A DNA stretch of 42,110 nt from Thiohalocapsa halophila (GCF_016583825.1 NZ_NRRV01000051.1:1-42110); one strand, 5' to 3'. Counted from the first letter of the stretch, positions 21,486-28,671 are shown. Made by a program: numbers and translations. Notes: generated by a model from the sequence alone, not told the origin.

Positions 21486-21626
21486 GGGCTGAGGGCTGAG
21501 GGCTGAGGGTCGTCTCGGCTCGGGCGGCCTCGGGCCGGCGTGTCCGGCGGATGGCTGACGCGCTTCGGTGCTTTGCTCCCGGGGCCAGACGCTCCTCGCT
21601 CCTCGCCCCTCGCCCCTCGCTCCTGC
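21486..21626. repeat. Two-block 7-bp-period inverted repeat (copy 1) between murE remnant and mraY
   Basis: On the plus strand GGGCTGA occurs three times in tandem (21486-21506). After about 85 bp, a second block (21592-21626) has five units of a 7-base pyrimidine-rich motif, CTCCTCG or CCCCTCG. The blocks are complementary in register at about five of every seven bases (GAGGG against CCCTC), so they can form an imperfect hairpin. The same architecture and orientation recur at 36014-36076. Bases 21627-21709 are GC-rich sequence that I cannot assign. Confidence 0.75.
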
Positions 21627-21709
21627 TTCCCTCCCTGGCAACGGCGTCGCGGCCGTCGCAGCGCTCCCCCCGAAGCGCAGCGAGCCACCGGCCGCGACTG
21701 TCGCCGCGC

Positions 21710-22011
21710 CTGTCTGCGGCGCGCTTTGCGAGGCTCGGTACCGGGATCACCGGCAGCGATAGGTCCCCGGCGAGACGCGCCAATTCCGTCTCGCCCCAGT
21801 CCGCATCGGGCTCCGCGGCATGGACCAGCCCGTGAGTGCGACGCCCGGCGCAGGCGAGGAACAGGCAGCCGGGCCGCGCCTGAGCGCTGTGCAGCGTCAG
21901 ATCGGACACCCGCGGGCCGGACTCGAAGGGCAGCACGGCAAAGCCCCCGAGCAGCTCGGCCAAGGGCCAGCTCGCCGCGCTCGGCGCACGCTGAACGCCG
22001 GCCATGCTCAT
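21710..22011 (-). pseudogene. murE: N-terminal remnant of murE (UDP-MurNAc-tripeptide synthetase)
   Basis: The frame starts at ATG 22011, overlapping the ftsI stop as ATGA, which is the usual ftsI-murE junction. The first ~65 residues match the MurE N-terminal domain (LAELLGGFAVLPFESG, VSDLTLHSAQARPGCLFLA, CAGRRTHGL). About 13-18 residues expected after THGL appear missing, then EPDADWGETELARL and VIPVPSLAKRAAD follow. Similarity stops there, before the ATP loop GTNGKT. The frame continues about 80 codons through repeat sequence to near the mraY start, so no early stop marks the break. The central and C-terminal MurE domains and all of murF are absent. It cannot encode an active ligase. Confidence 0.88.
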
Positions 22012-23798
22012 TCCTCGCCCTCGCGCTTGAGCCCGGCGAGCAGCAGCTCCGCCTGCGGGTCGTCCGGCGGCACGTTGTAGAGCCGCAGCGCCGCCTGCAT
22101 GACCTTGGCGAACGCGGGTGCGGCGACAATGCCGCCGTAGTAGGACTCGCCGCGGGGCTCGTCCACCATCACGACCATGACAAAACGCGGCTGTGAGATG
22201 GGCGCCAGGCCGGCGAAGACGGATTGATACTTGCCGGCGGCATAGCCGCGTCCGGTGGCCTTCTTGGCAGTGCCCGTCTTGCCGCCGACGCGGTAGCCCG
22301 GAATCTTGGCGCGACGCGCCGTGCCTTTGTTCGACACCACGGTCTCCATCATGGCGCGCACGGCCCTTGCGGTGTCGACGGAAAACACCCGCTCTCCGGC
22401 AGGCACCACATCCCGTCGGCGCAGGGACACGGGCAGGCGCACGCCGTCGTTGGCGATCACGGCATAGGCCTGGGCCAGCTGCAGGGAGGTGACGTTGAGG
22501 CCGTAACCGAAGGCCAGGGTGGCATGCTCGAAGCGCGACCAGCCCTCGTAGTGCGGCAGGAAGCCGGTGCGCTCCCCCGGGAACTCGACACCCGTGATGC
22601 GCCCGAAGCCGAGCCGCCCATAGCTCTGCCAGAGCACGGCGCGGTCCATGCTGTGGGCGATCTTCACAACACCCACGTTGCTCGACTTGGTGACCACGCT
22701 GGTGGCCGTGAGCAGGCCGTAGTTGCGAATGTCGCGCACGCGGTTTGCGCCTACGCGCAGTACTCCGGGGGCGGTGCTCACGGGCGTACGCGGGCTGATG
22801 ACTCCCGCCTCCAATGCTGTCGCCACCACTAACGGCTTCATCGTCGAGCCGGGCTCGAAGACGTCGGTGAGCGCGCGATTGCGGCGGCTCTCTACCGGCT
22901 CGCTGCGCGCTGCATTGGGATTGAAGGCCGGCTGGTTGACCATCGCGAGCACTTCGCCCGTGGTCACGTCCAGCAATACCGCAGTGCCGGACTTGGCGCG
23001 ATGCTCGGCCACGGCGCGCTTGAGCTCACGGTAGGCCAGGAACTGCAGCCGCCGGTCCAGACTCAGGACCACGTCCTCGCCATGGGACGGGGGCTTGATC
23101 TGCTCGACCTCTTCCACCACCCGTCCACGGCCATCCTGGATCACCCGGCGCTTGCCCGGGTCGGCCCGCAGCCTGTCTTCGAACACCAGCTCGATGCCTT
23201 CTTGGCCGATATCGTCGACATTGGTGAAGCCCACCACCTGGCCGAAGATCTCACCGCCTGGATAGAAACGGCGGTACTCGGTGTCGGTGCCGATGCCGGC
23301 GATGCGGTAGCTATCGGTGACCTCGCGCACGGCTTCGGAGCAATGGGGCTCCACTCGCCGGCGCAGGTACATGAAGCGCCGCCCTTGCTCGACGTAGGCG
23401 TCGAGCCGCGCCGAGAGGTCGTCCACCGGCACCTCCAGCGCAGTTGCCAATGGCGGCAGGGCCTCGGGTCGCCGGGCGAGCTGTTGCGGGTCCGCCCAGA
23501 TGGTGGACATAGACGTGCTGATGGCCAGCGGCTCGCCATTGCGATCCGTCACCATGCCGCGGCGTGCGGCGATCTCGCGCTCGCGCAGGAAACGCTTCTC
23601 GCCTTCGTCGCGCAGGAACTCGTGCTCCAGCACCTGGCGATGGAAGGCCGCACCAACCACGGACAGGCAGGCGGCGGTGAGCATCAGACCGAGCACCGCC
23701 CGGCGTACCGCGAAGTTCGGCGGCCGTCGCCGCGCCATCTCGACCCGGTGCATCCGGGCCTTCATACGCTCGCGGGCTCGGCCGGGCTCAAAGCGCAT
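22008..23798 (-). CDS. ftsI: Septal peptidoglycan transpeptidase FtsI (PBP3)
   Basis: Class B penicillin-binding protein that crosslinks septal wall with FtsW. The 596-residue protein has a short cytoplasmic tail, one membrane helix at about 32-52, a pedestal domain and a transpeptidase domain. Active-site motifs are complete: GSTMK with Ser318 and Lys321, SSN in KSSNVGV, and KTG in GGKTGTAKK. ATG 23798 overlaps the end of ftsL and has a strong GGAGG SD. Its stop overlaps the start of the murE remnant. Length matches E. coli FtsI (588). Confidence 0.97.
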   Translation of the reverse strand: MRFEPGRARERMKARMHRVEMARRRPPNFAVRRAVLGLMLTAACLSVVGAAFHRQVLEHEFLRDEGEKRFLREREIAARRGMVTDRNGEPLAISTSMSTIWADPQQLARRPEALPPLATALEVPVDDLSARLDAYVEQGRRFMYLRRRVEPHCSEAVREVTDSYRIAGIGTDTEYRRFYPGGEIFGQVVGFTNVDDIGQEGIELVFEDRLRADPGKRRVIQDGRGRVVEEVEQIKPPSHGEDVVLSLDRRLQFLAYRELKRAVAEHRAKSGTAVLLDVTTGEVLAMVNQPAFNPNAARSEPVESRRNRALTDVFEPGSTMKPLVVATALEAGVISPRTPVSTAPGVLRVGANRVRDIRNYGLLTATSVVTKSSNVGVVKIAHSMDRAVLWQSYGRLGFGRITGVEFPGERTGFLPHYEGWSRFEHATLAFGYGLNVTSLQLAQAYAVIANDGVRLPVSLRRRDVVPAGERVFSVDTARAVRAMMETVVSNKGTARRAKIPGYRVGGKTGTAKKATGRGYAAGKYQSVFAGLAPISQPRFVMVVMVDEPRGESYYGGIVAAPAFAKVMQAALRLYNVPPDDPQAELLLAGLKREGEE

Positions 23799-24111
23799 CG
23801 TCAGCCTCCGGTACGGCGACCTCAACCACCCGCACCTCGCCGCCGGCGGGCATGATCATGTCGAGCTGGGTGCGCGCGTTGTCCTCGATGCGCGTGTGGG
23901 AGGTCAGCGCCGCCTCCTGGATCTGCAAGCGCCCCCATTCCACGTCCAGGGCATCGCGCTCTGCGCGCACCTGCTGCAGGGTCCCGAACTCCTCCCGGGT
24001 CAGGTACTTCACGTGAATGACCGCCACACCGGAGGCGAGCACCGCAGCGGCGAGCATCAGGGCCACCACCAGCCCTGCGCGGGCGCCGCCGGAACCTTGC
24101 TGCCTGCTCAT
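23788..24111 (-). CDS. ftsL: Cell division protein FtsL
   Basis: Small bitopic divisome protein that forms a coiled coil with FtsB and activates FtsWI. The 107-residue product has a basic start, one membrane helix (about 14-34), then a heptad-like helix (about 38-75) including LTREEFGTLQQVRAERDAL and WGRLQIQEAAL, ending in a short acidic tail. Primary sequence is weakly conserved in this family, but size, topology and the rsmH-ftsL-ftsI position are diagnostic. ATG 24111 overlaps the rsmH stop (ATGA). Confidence 0.92.
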   Translation of the reverse strand: MSRQQGSGGARAGLVVALMLAAAVLASGVAVIHVKYLTREEFGTLQQVRAERDALDVEWGRLQIQEAALTSHTRIEDNARTQLDMIMPAGGEVRVVEVAVPEADDAL

Positions 24112-25040
24112 GCCAGGCGCTCCGCCGCCCGCAGCACCGCGCTGCGTGCCCTGGGATTGGCCCGCACCTCGTCGTCGCCGGGGCGCACCGCGCCGCCAAT
24201 GGGCCTGAGGCGGCGCGGCACCTGGTCGTCGGTGATGGGCAGCCCCTTCGGCAGGGACGCACCGCGGGATTCGTCGCGGATGAAGCGCTTGACGATACGA
24301 TCCTCTAGGGAATGGAAGCTGATCACCACCAGCCGCCCGCCGGCGGCGAGCCAATCACAGGCGCCGGCGAGCAGCGCGCGGAGCTCGTCGAGCTCGGCGT
24401 TCACTTGGAGGCGCAGGGCCTGGAAGGTACGTGTGGCCGGGTGCTTGCCCGGCTCTCGGGTCGGCACCGCACGCTCGCACAGCGCGGCGAGCTGCCCGGT
24501 GGTGGTGATGGGAGACTCGCCTCGCGCCGCGCAGACGGCTCGGGCGATGCGCTTGGCAAAGCGCTCCTCGCCATAGTCCTTGAGCACGCGGGCGATGTCG
24601 CGCTCGGCCGCGGCGGCCAGCCAGTCGGCGGCGCTGGTGCCGGCACTCGGGTCCATGCGCATGTCGAGCGGGCCTTCGGCGCTGAAGGCAAAGCCGCGCT
24701 CGGGGCTGTCGAGCTGCGGCGAGGACACGCCGAGGTCCGCCAACAGCCCGTTCACGCGCCCCGAAAGCCCGGCGCTGTGCACCAGGCGCGACAGCTCGCC
24801 GAAGCGCGCCCGGCGCAGCGTCAGACGCGGCTCGGCAGCCGCAAGCGCCGCACCGGCGGCGACGGCGTCCGGGTCGCGGTCCACCGCCAGCAGCCGGCCA
24901 CCGGAGCCGAGGCGCTCCAGGATGGCGCGCGCGTGCCCACCGCGACCGAAGGTGGCGTCCACATAGACGCCATCCGCTCTTACCCCCAAGGCCTGCATGC
25001 TCTCCCCCAACAGGACCGGTATGTGTTCTCGCGAGTCCAT
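24108..25040 (-). CDS. rsmH: 16S rRNA (cytosine1402-N4)-methyltransferase RsmH (MraW)
   Basis: Methylates N4 of C1402 in 16S rRNA, the base whose ribose is methylated by RsmI, also encoded here. The 310-residue protein has HIPVLLGESMQAL, the SAM-binding motif VDATFGRGGHARAIL, LAVDRDPDA, LADLGVSSPQLDSPERGFAF and the C-terminal VISFHSLEDRIVKRFIR. ATG 25040 gives the canonical start. The upstream 111-bp spacer to mraZ contains a hexanucleotide tandem repeat, unusual within this otherwise tight cluster. Confidence 0.97.
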   Translation of the reverse strand: MDSREHIPVLLGESMQALGVRADGVYVDATFGRGGHARAILERLGSGGRLLAVDRDPDAVAAGAALAAAEPRLTLRRARFGELSRLVHSAGLSGRVNGLLADLGVSSPQLDSPERGFAFSAEGPLDMRMDPSAGTSAADWLAAAAERDIARVLKDYGEERFAKRIARAVCAARGESPITTTGQLAALCERAVPTREPGKHPATRTFQALRLQVNAELDELRALLAGACDWLAAGGRLVVISFHSLEDRIVKRFIRDESRGASLPKGLPITDDQVPRRLRPIGGAVRPGDDEVRANPRARSAVLRAAERLA

Positions 25041-25120
25041 GCGGATTGGTCTTATCTGATTATTTCGGCCGCCTGCCCGTCCGCGGGTGGCTGTCGCCTC
25101 GATGCATTGCCCCGCCCGGC

Positions 25121-25149
25121 TCGGGGTCGGGGTCGGGGTCGGGGTCGGG
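25121..25149. repeat. Hexanucleotide tandem repeat (TCGGGG), G-quadruplex-like
   Basis: Nearly five units of TCGGGG in 29 bases on the plus strand, in the mraZ-rsmH spacer and ending three bases before the mraZ stop codon. Five G-runs separated by 2-base loops fit the canonical intramolecular G-quadruplex pattern on the strand that is template for mraZ-rsmH transcription. Confidence 0.9.
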
Positions 25150-25151
25150 CG

Positions 25152-25607
25152 CTAAAGCCGGAAATCGGCAAGCTCCGGCTCCTCGGCCAAGGCCGCGGCG
25201 GCGAGCTCGCGATCGCGCTTCTGCTGCTCCGCCCAGGCGTCTTTGCGCCATAGCTGGTAGCGGTTCCCCACCCCGATCAGGACTGCTTCTTTCTCCAATC
25301 CCGCCAGGGTCCGCTGTGCCGGCGTCAGCAGCACCCGTCCCTGGGTATCGAGCTTCGCGTAGCTCGCGTAGCCGAGCAGGGTGCGCTGCAAGGCCTCGGT
25401 GGTGGGCTTGAGGCTCGGCAATTGGTTCAGCCGGTCCGCTAGCTCGTCGAAGTAGGGCTCGGGGTACACCAGCAGGCGGTCCCCCAGATCGGCCGTGACG
25501 ACGACGCGCGAGCAACAGAGCTCTTCGAGCTTCGCGCGCTCCGTTGCCGGAATGGCGATGCGCCCCTTGGCGTCGAGGCTCAAAAAGAATGTCCCGTAGA
25601 ACCTCAT
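25152..25607 (-). CDS. mraZ: Transcriptional regulator MraZ
   Basis: AbrB-fold DNA-binding protein that, in E. coli and others, binds direct repeats upstream of its own gene and tunes the dcw cluster. The 151-residue product has two tandem SpoVT/AbrB-like halves with the paired signatures LDAKGRIAIPATER (about 12-25) and LDTQGRVLLTPAQR (about 86-99). ATG 25607 gives MRFYGTFFLSLD, a typical start. The gene is first in the cluster, with an operator (25647-25676) and promoter (25684-25712) upstream, so autoregulation is strongly suggested. Confidence 0.97.
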   Translation of the reverse strand: MRFYGTFFLSLDAKGRIAIPATERAKLEELCCSRVVVTADLGDRLLVYPEPYFDELADRLNQLPSLKPTTEALQRTLLGYASYAKLDTQGRVLLTPAQRTLAGLEKEAVLIGVGNRYQLWRKDAWAEQQKRDRELAAAALAEEPELADFRL

Positions 25608-25646
25608 GGGCCTCGACCGCGTCGGCTGCGCACATCCACTCTACAA

Positions 25647-25676
25647 TGCCCCAGAACTCCCCACTTCTCCCCACTT
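25647..25676 (-). promoter_or_regulatory. MraZ operator: three 10-bp direct repeats
   Basis: On the minus strand AAGTGGGGAG (25667-25676) is followed immediately by an identical copy (25657-25666) and a variant TTCTGGGGCA (25647-25656). TGGG cores therefore recur exactly every 10 bp, the pattern known for MraZ sites in E. coli (TGGGN repeats with 5-base spacers). The boxes begin at the predicted transcription start, so bound MraZ would block the promoter. Confidence 0.85.
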
Positions 25677-25683
25677 GCCCGGC

Positions 25684-25712
25684 AGTTTAGGAGAGCGGCA
25701 GCGTGCGGTCAA
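25684..25712 (-). promoter_or_regulatory. dcw cluster promoter (Pmra), sigma70 type
   Basis: On the minus strand TTGACC (25707-25712) and TAAACT (25684-25689) are separated by exactly 17 bases, close to consensus. The predicted start is near 25677, giving a leader of about 70 bases before mraZ that contains the MraZ boxes. Confidence 0.85.
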
Positions 25713-26168
25713 GGGCTTGCCGTGCTCTTTTTCGCTGCCATGTCAGAAACTTAACCTCATAATCTAAAGCGGCTAGTAAAGCACCCAATGGCCGGCCTTA
25801 TCAAAGACATAGTTGTCCATCTTAAAGCGCGCACTGAGCTTGACATACGGCCACGGATGGCAGGCCGAGCGGGCGCCCGGGCGGGATCGGGGAGAGAAGT
25901 GGGGAGGGGTGCCAGGCGCCGCGTCTGCGGCAGCAAAGCGGCGTGCCAGGCGGCCTGCTCGGCATCGACCGCCCGCTGTCGCTTGGCTGCATCGGCCTCC
26001 CGGGCTGCCTGCGGTGGCACCGCGCCGCCGTCTCGGCGGCTCGCTCACCGTTTCGTGCACTAGCGCACAGCTTGCTGGGGGCTCGAACCGACATCCACAC
26101 CGGATTCGGGGGCGCGCGATGTCCGCGCGCCGGGCGATGTGATGGCCAGCGCGGAAGAAGAAGAAGGA
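25713..26168. other. Stretch without a recognised gene between mraZ promoter and rnpB
   Basis: 456 bp. The part 25741-25870 is clearly AT-richer than the rest of the window. It contains, on the minus strand, the end of an open frame (25773-25856) whose last 28 codons read like a real protein C-terminus (…PYVKLSARFKMD… ending HWVLY, then TAG). An upstream, differently framed segment (about 25930-26020) is Ala/Arg/Gln-rich and helix-like (READAAKRQRAVDAEQAAWH). Together they suggest a decayed minus-strand gene of unknown family. A 7-bp GC stem lies at 26111-26131, and a pyrimidine run follows the rnpB 3' end on its strand. Confidence 0.45.
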
Positions 26169-26562
26169 GGAGCCGGCCGATAAGCCGGGTTCTGTCGCGG
26201 GCAGTCATTCATCTGGGGCGTACGTCGCCGCACGCCTCTTGCGACCTACCCGGGAGCGCCTGCGGGCCGCAGGCTGCGGCAGCGGCTGTGACGCCGCGCC
26301 GCGTGCTCCCCTATTTGGTCTTGCTCCGGGTGGGGTTTACCGTGCCGCCGCGTGTTGCCACCGGCGCGGTGCGCTCTTACCGCACCTTTTCACCCTTACC
26401 ACCTGCCGTGCAGCAGGCTCGGCGGTCTGTTTTCTGTGGCACTTTCCGTGGGCTCGCGCCCCCCAGGCGTTACCTGGCACCCTGCCCTGTGGAGCCCGGA
26501 CTTTCCTCCCTCCCGCGCCCGGCAGGCCGGCCGCGGGAGCGCGACTGCCTGGCCGACTCCCC
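26169..26562 (-). ncRNA. rnpB: RNase P catalytic RNA (type A)
   Basis: RNA subunit that removes 5' leaders from pre-tRNAs. On the minus strand the order of universally conserved blocks is intact: GGAGGAAAGTCCGGGCTCC, CAGGGTGCCAGGTAACGCC, GGTAAGGGTGAAA with GGTGCGGTAAGAGCGCACC, ACCCGGAGCAAGACCAAATA, and 3' GACAGAACCCGGCTTATC. The 5' terminus (GGAGTCGGCC, from about 26561) pairs with the 3' terminus (GGCCGGCTCC, to 26169), forming P1. The length of about 394 nt is ordinary for type A RNA. A pyrimidine-rich run follows the 3' end. It lies downstream of rsmI. Confidence 0.97.
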
Positions 26563-26569
26563 ACGCAGT

Positions 26570-26575
26570 ATTCTA
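26570..26575 (-). promoter_or_regulatory. -10 element of rnpB
   Basis: TAGAAT on the minus strand ends 7 bases before the inferred rnpB 5' end. No good -35 is visible at the right distance. The rsmI stop lies only 32 bp upstream of this element. Confidence 0.5.
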
Positions 26576-26606
26576 CGCCGAGTCAGCCTGGCGTGCCGGG
26601 AAAGAC

Positions 26607-27452
26607 TCAGTCCCCACGCGCCGCGAGCGCCCGCCGGTAGAGGTCGTTGCGGCTGCCGCCGGTTATCCGCGCGGCGAGGGCCACGGCCTGCTTCAGCGGC
26701 AGCTCGGCGGCGAGGATGTCAAGCACGCGCTGCTCCTCGGCGGCGGCGCCCGCTTGGTCCGTGTCCCGCAGCCCGGCCACCAGGATCACCACCTCGCCCC
26801 GCTGTTGCTCGGGGTCCGCCGCCACCTGCGCCGCCAGCTCGGGCAGCGCCCCGTCCAACAGGGTCTCGAAGCGCTTGGTGAGCTCGCGGGCCAGCACGGC
26901 CGGCCGCGGACCCAGCACCGCTGCCAGGTCCGCCAGTGTCGCCGCGGCGCGCCGGCCGGCCTCGAACAGGATCAGCGTGCCGGGCTCCGCGGCCACGGCG
27001 CCGATCCATTCCCGCCGCGCCCGCTCGGTGCGGGGCGGGAAGCCGAGGAAGAGGAAGCGGTCACTGGGCAGACCGGCGGCGGAGAGGGCACAGATGGGCG
27101 CACTCGGACCGGGCACGGGCAGCACCCGAATGCCCGCGGCGCGGGCGCCGCGCACCAGCACATAGCCGGGGTCGCTCACCAGCGGAGTGCCGGCGTCGCT
27201 GATCAGTGCGATGGACTCGCCGGCGGCGAGGCGCTCCAGGAGCTTCGGTGTCTGGGCGGCCTCGTTGTGCTCGTGGTAAGCGACCAGCGGCGTGGCGATG
27301 CCGAAATGCGTGAGCAGCGGGCGGCTGTGGCGGGTGTCCTCGCAGGCGATCAGATCCACATTGGTCAGGATCTGACAGGCACGCGGGGTCATGTCGCCCA
27401 GATTGCCGATGGGCGTGGCCACCACATAGAGTACACCCGCTTCGCCGCTCAC
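26607..27452 (-). CDS. rsmI: 16S rRNA (cytidine1402-2'-O)-methyltransferase RsmI
   Basis: SAM-dependent enzyme that methylates the ribose of C1402 in 16S rRNA. The 281-residue protein is a tetrapyrrole-methylase-fold enzyme with the motifs LYVVATPIGNLGDMTPRA, IACEDTRHSRPLL, YHEHNE, LISDAGTPLVSDPGY and VPGPSAPICALSAAGLP. GTG 27452 is chosen; GAGG lies upstream as an SD. It is divergent from yraN, a pairing conserved in many proteobacteria (rsmI/yraN/lipoprotein). Its partner RsmH is also in this window. Confidence 0.96.
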   Translation of the reverse strand: MSGEAGVLYVVATPIGNLGDMTPRACQILTNVDLIACEDTRHSRPLLTHFGIATPLVAYHEHNEAAQTPKLLERLAAGESIALISDAGTPLVSDPGYVLVRGARAAGIRVLPVPGPSAPICALSAAGLPSDRFLFLGFPPRTERARREWIGAVAAEPGTLILFEAGRRAAATLADLAAVLGPRPAVLARELTKRFETLLDGALPELAAQVAADPEQQRGEVVILVAGLRDTDQAGAAAEEQRVLDILAAELPLKQAVALAARITGGSRNDLYRRALAARGD

Positions 27453-27664
27453 CGGCTGCCTCGCTCAAGTATCGTTTCACCCCAAGGCGGCGCCAGGCCC
27501 CGGACCGGCTCGACGCGAGCCGCCGGCATCGGCTGCCGCGCCGCCACAGGGTCAGTGTGCTGACAGCCCGCGACAAGGGCAAGGGCGCCGGCACACGCTC
27601 CCGGCAGCGGCCGCGCTATGCTAGGGATGAGCAGCCACCAGCAGCGCAGGCGCCGTCATTCAGC

Positions 27665-28033
27665 ATGCTCCGATCACGCGGCAACAAGCAGGCCACCGGC
27701 GCCCGGCACGAGGAGGCCGCGCGCCGCCACCTGGAGCGCCGAGGACTGCGCTTCGTCGCCGCCAATGCCCGCTGCCGGCAGGGCGAGCTGGACCTCGTCA
27801 TGCGCGACGGCGACACCCTGGTGTTCGTGGAGGTGCGCTACCGCGCCAGTGCTCGCTTTGGCGGCGCCGCCGCCAGCGTCGATCGGCGCAAGCAGGCGCG
27901 GCTGGTGGCCGCCGCAGGGTATTATCTGAGCCGTCACCCGACGGATCTGCCCTGCCGCTTCGACGTCGTCGCCATCAGCGCCGACGGGCAGGTGCAATGG
28001 ATCCGGCATGCCTTCGACGGAGCTCCCGCATGA
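27665..28033 (+). CDS. yraN: YraN family (UPF0102) endonuclease-like protein
   Basis: 122-residue member of UPF0102, a predicted restriction-endonuclease-like fold of unknown role. The family pattern is complete: ARHEEAARRHLERRGLRFV, ANARCRQGELDLVMRDGDTLVFVEVRYR (the E-x-D…E-V-x-x-R catalytic-like core) and RRKQARLVAAAGYYL. ATG 27665 aligns with family starts. The stop overlaps the next gene's ATG (ATGA at 28030-28033), so it is coupled to the lipoprotein. A weak -10 (TATGCT, 27617-27622) lies upstream. Confidence 0.93.
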   Translation: MLRSRGNKQATGARHEEAARRHLERRGLRFVAANARCRQGELDLVMRDGDTLVFVEVRYRASARFGGAAASVDRRKQARLVAAAGYYLSRHPTDLPCRFDVVAISADGQVQWIRHAFDGAPA

Positions 28034-28671
28034 ACGGAACCCGACCCCCGCGCATCCCCTCGCTCACCGCCGCCCTGGTCCTTGCGGCCACGGCGGTCCT
28101 GGCGCTGCCGGGCTGCGGCCCCATGGTGGTGGCCGGGGCCACCTACAGCGCCGCCGTGGTCTATGACCGGCGCAGCGCCGATGTGGTGCTCGACGACGAG
28201 ATCATCGAGCTGCAAGCCCGCGATGCCTACTTCAAGAACCCGGACCTCAGCGAGGACAGCCAGCTCAAGGCCACCAGTTACAACCATACCGTCCTCATCA
28301 CCGGCCAGGCCGAGACGGCGCAGATCGCCGATCGGTACGCGCGGGTGGTGGCGCAACTCCCCAAGGTGAAGCAGGTCTACAACGAGGTCGAGATCGGCCC
28401 CATGATCGGCATCGGGCAGTTGGGTAAGGACGCCATGCTCACCTCCCGGGCCAAGCTGGCCATCCAATCCATCAAGCTCCCCGGCTTCGACGCCCTGCGG
28501 GTCAAGGTGGTCACCGAAAACGGCGTCATCTACCTGATGGGGCTGGTGACGCCGGAAGAAGGCGACGCCACCGCAGAGAAGGTGCGCCGCATCCCGGGCG
28601 TGCAGCGCGTAGTGAAAGTCTTTGAATACATCGAGCCCAAACGCCCGGCCCAATCAACCGCCGCTGCCTGA
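28030..28671 (+). CDS. BON-domain outer-membrane lipoprotein (DolP/YraP type)
   Basis: 213-residue lipoprotein. The signal peptide ends in the lipobox LPGC with the lipidated Cys at residue 29; the following Gly rather than Asp fits outer-membrane sorting. Two BON domains follow (about 45-120 and 125-195), including DEIIELQARDAYF, TVLITGQAET, KQVYNEVEIG, VKVVTENGVIYLMGLV and GVQRVVKVFEY. E. coli DolP, in the same yraN neighbourhood, maintains envelope integrity. Translationally coupled to yraN. The stop lies 50 bp inside the following reading frame. Confidence 0.92.
   Translation: MNGTRPPRIPSLTAALVLAATAVLALPGCGPMVVAGATYSAAVVYDRRSADVVLDDEIIELQARDAYFKNPDLSEDSQLKATSYNHTVLITGQAETAQIADRYARVVAQLPKVKQVYNEVEIGPMIGIGQLGKDAMLTSRAKLAIQSIKLPGFDALRVKVVTENGVIYLMGLVTPEEGDATAEKVRRIPGVQRVVKVFEYIEPKRPAQSTAAA

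Noticed and set aside
21463..22011. Treating the whole 183-codon frame as an intact short protein
   Set aside because: The first third is MurE, while the rest is translated repeat (Glu/Arg/Gly then Ser/Pro/Gln periodic peptide). It is best explained as a gene remnant running through a repeat.
26060..26110. tRNA T-arm-like fragment GGTTCGAGCCC (minus strand), possible attachment-site scar
   Set aside because: The flanking bases do not form the required 5-bp stem, and no other tRNA arms or integrase gene are nearby.
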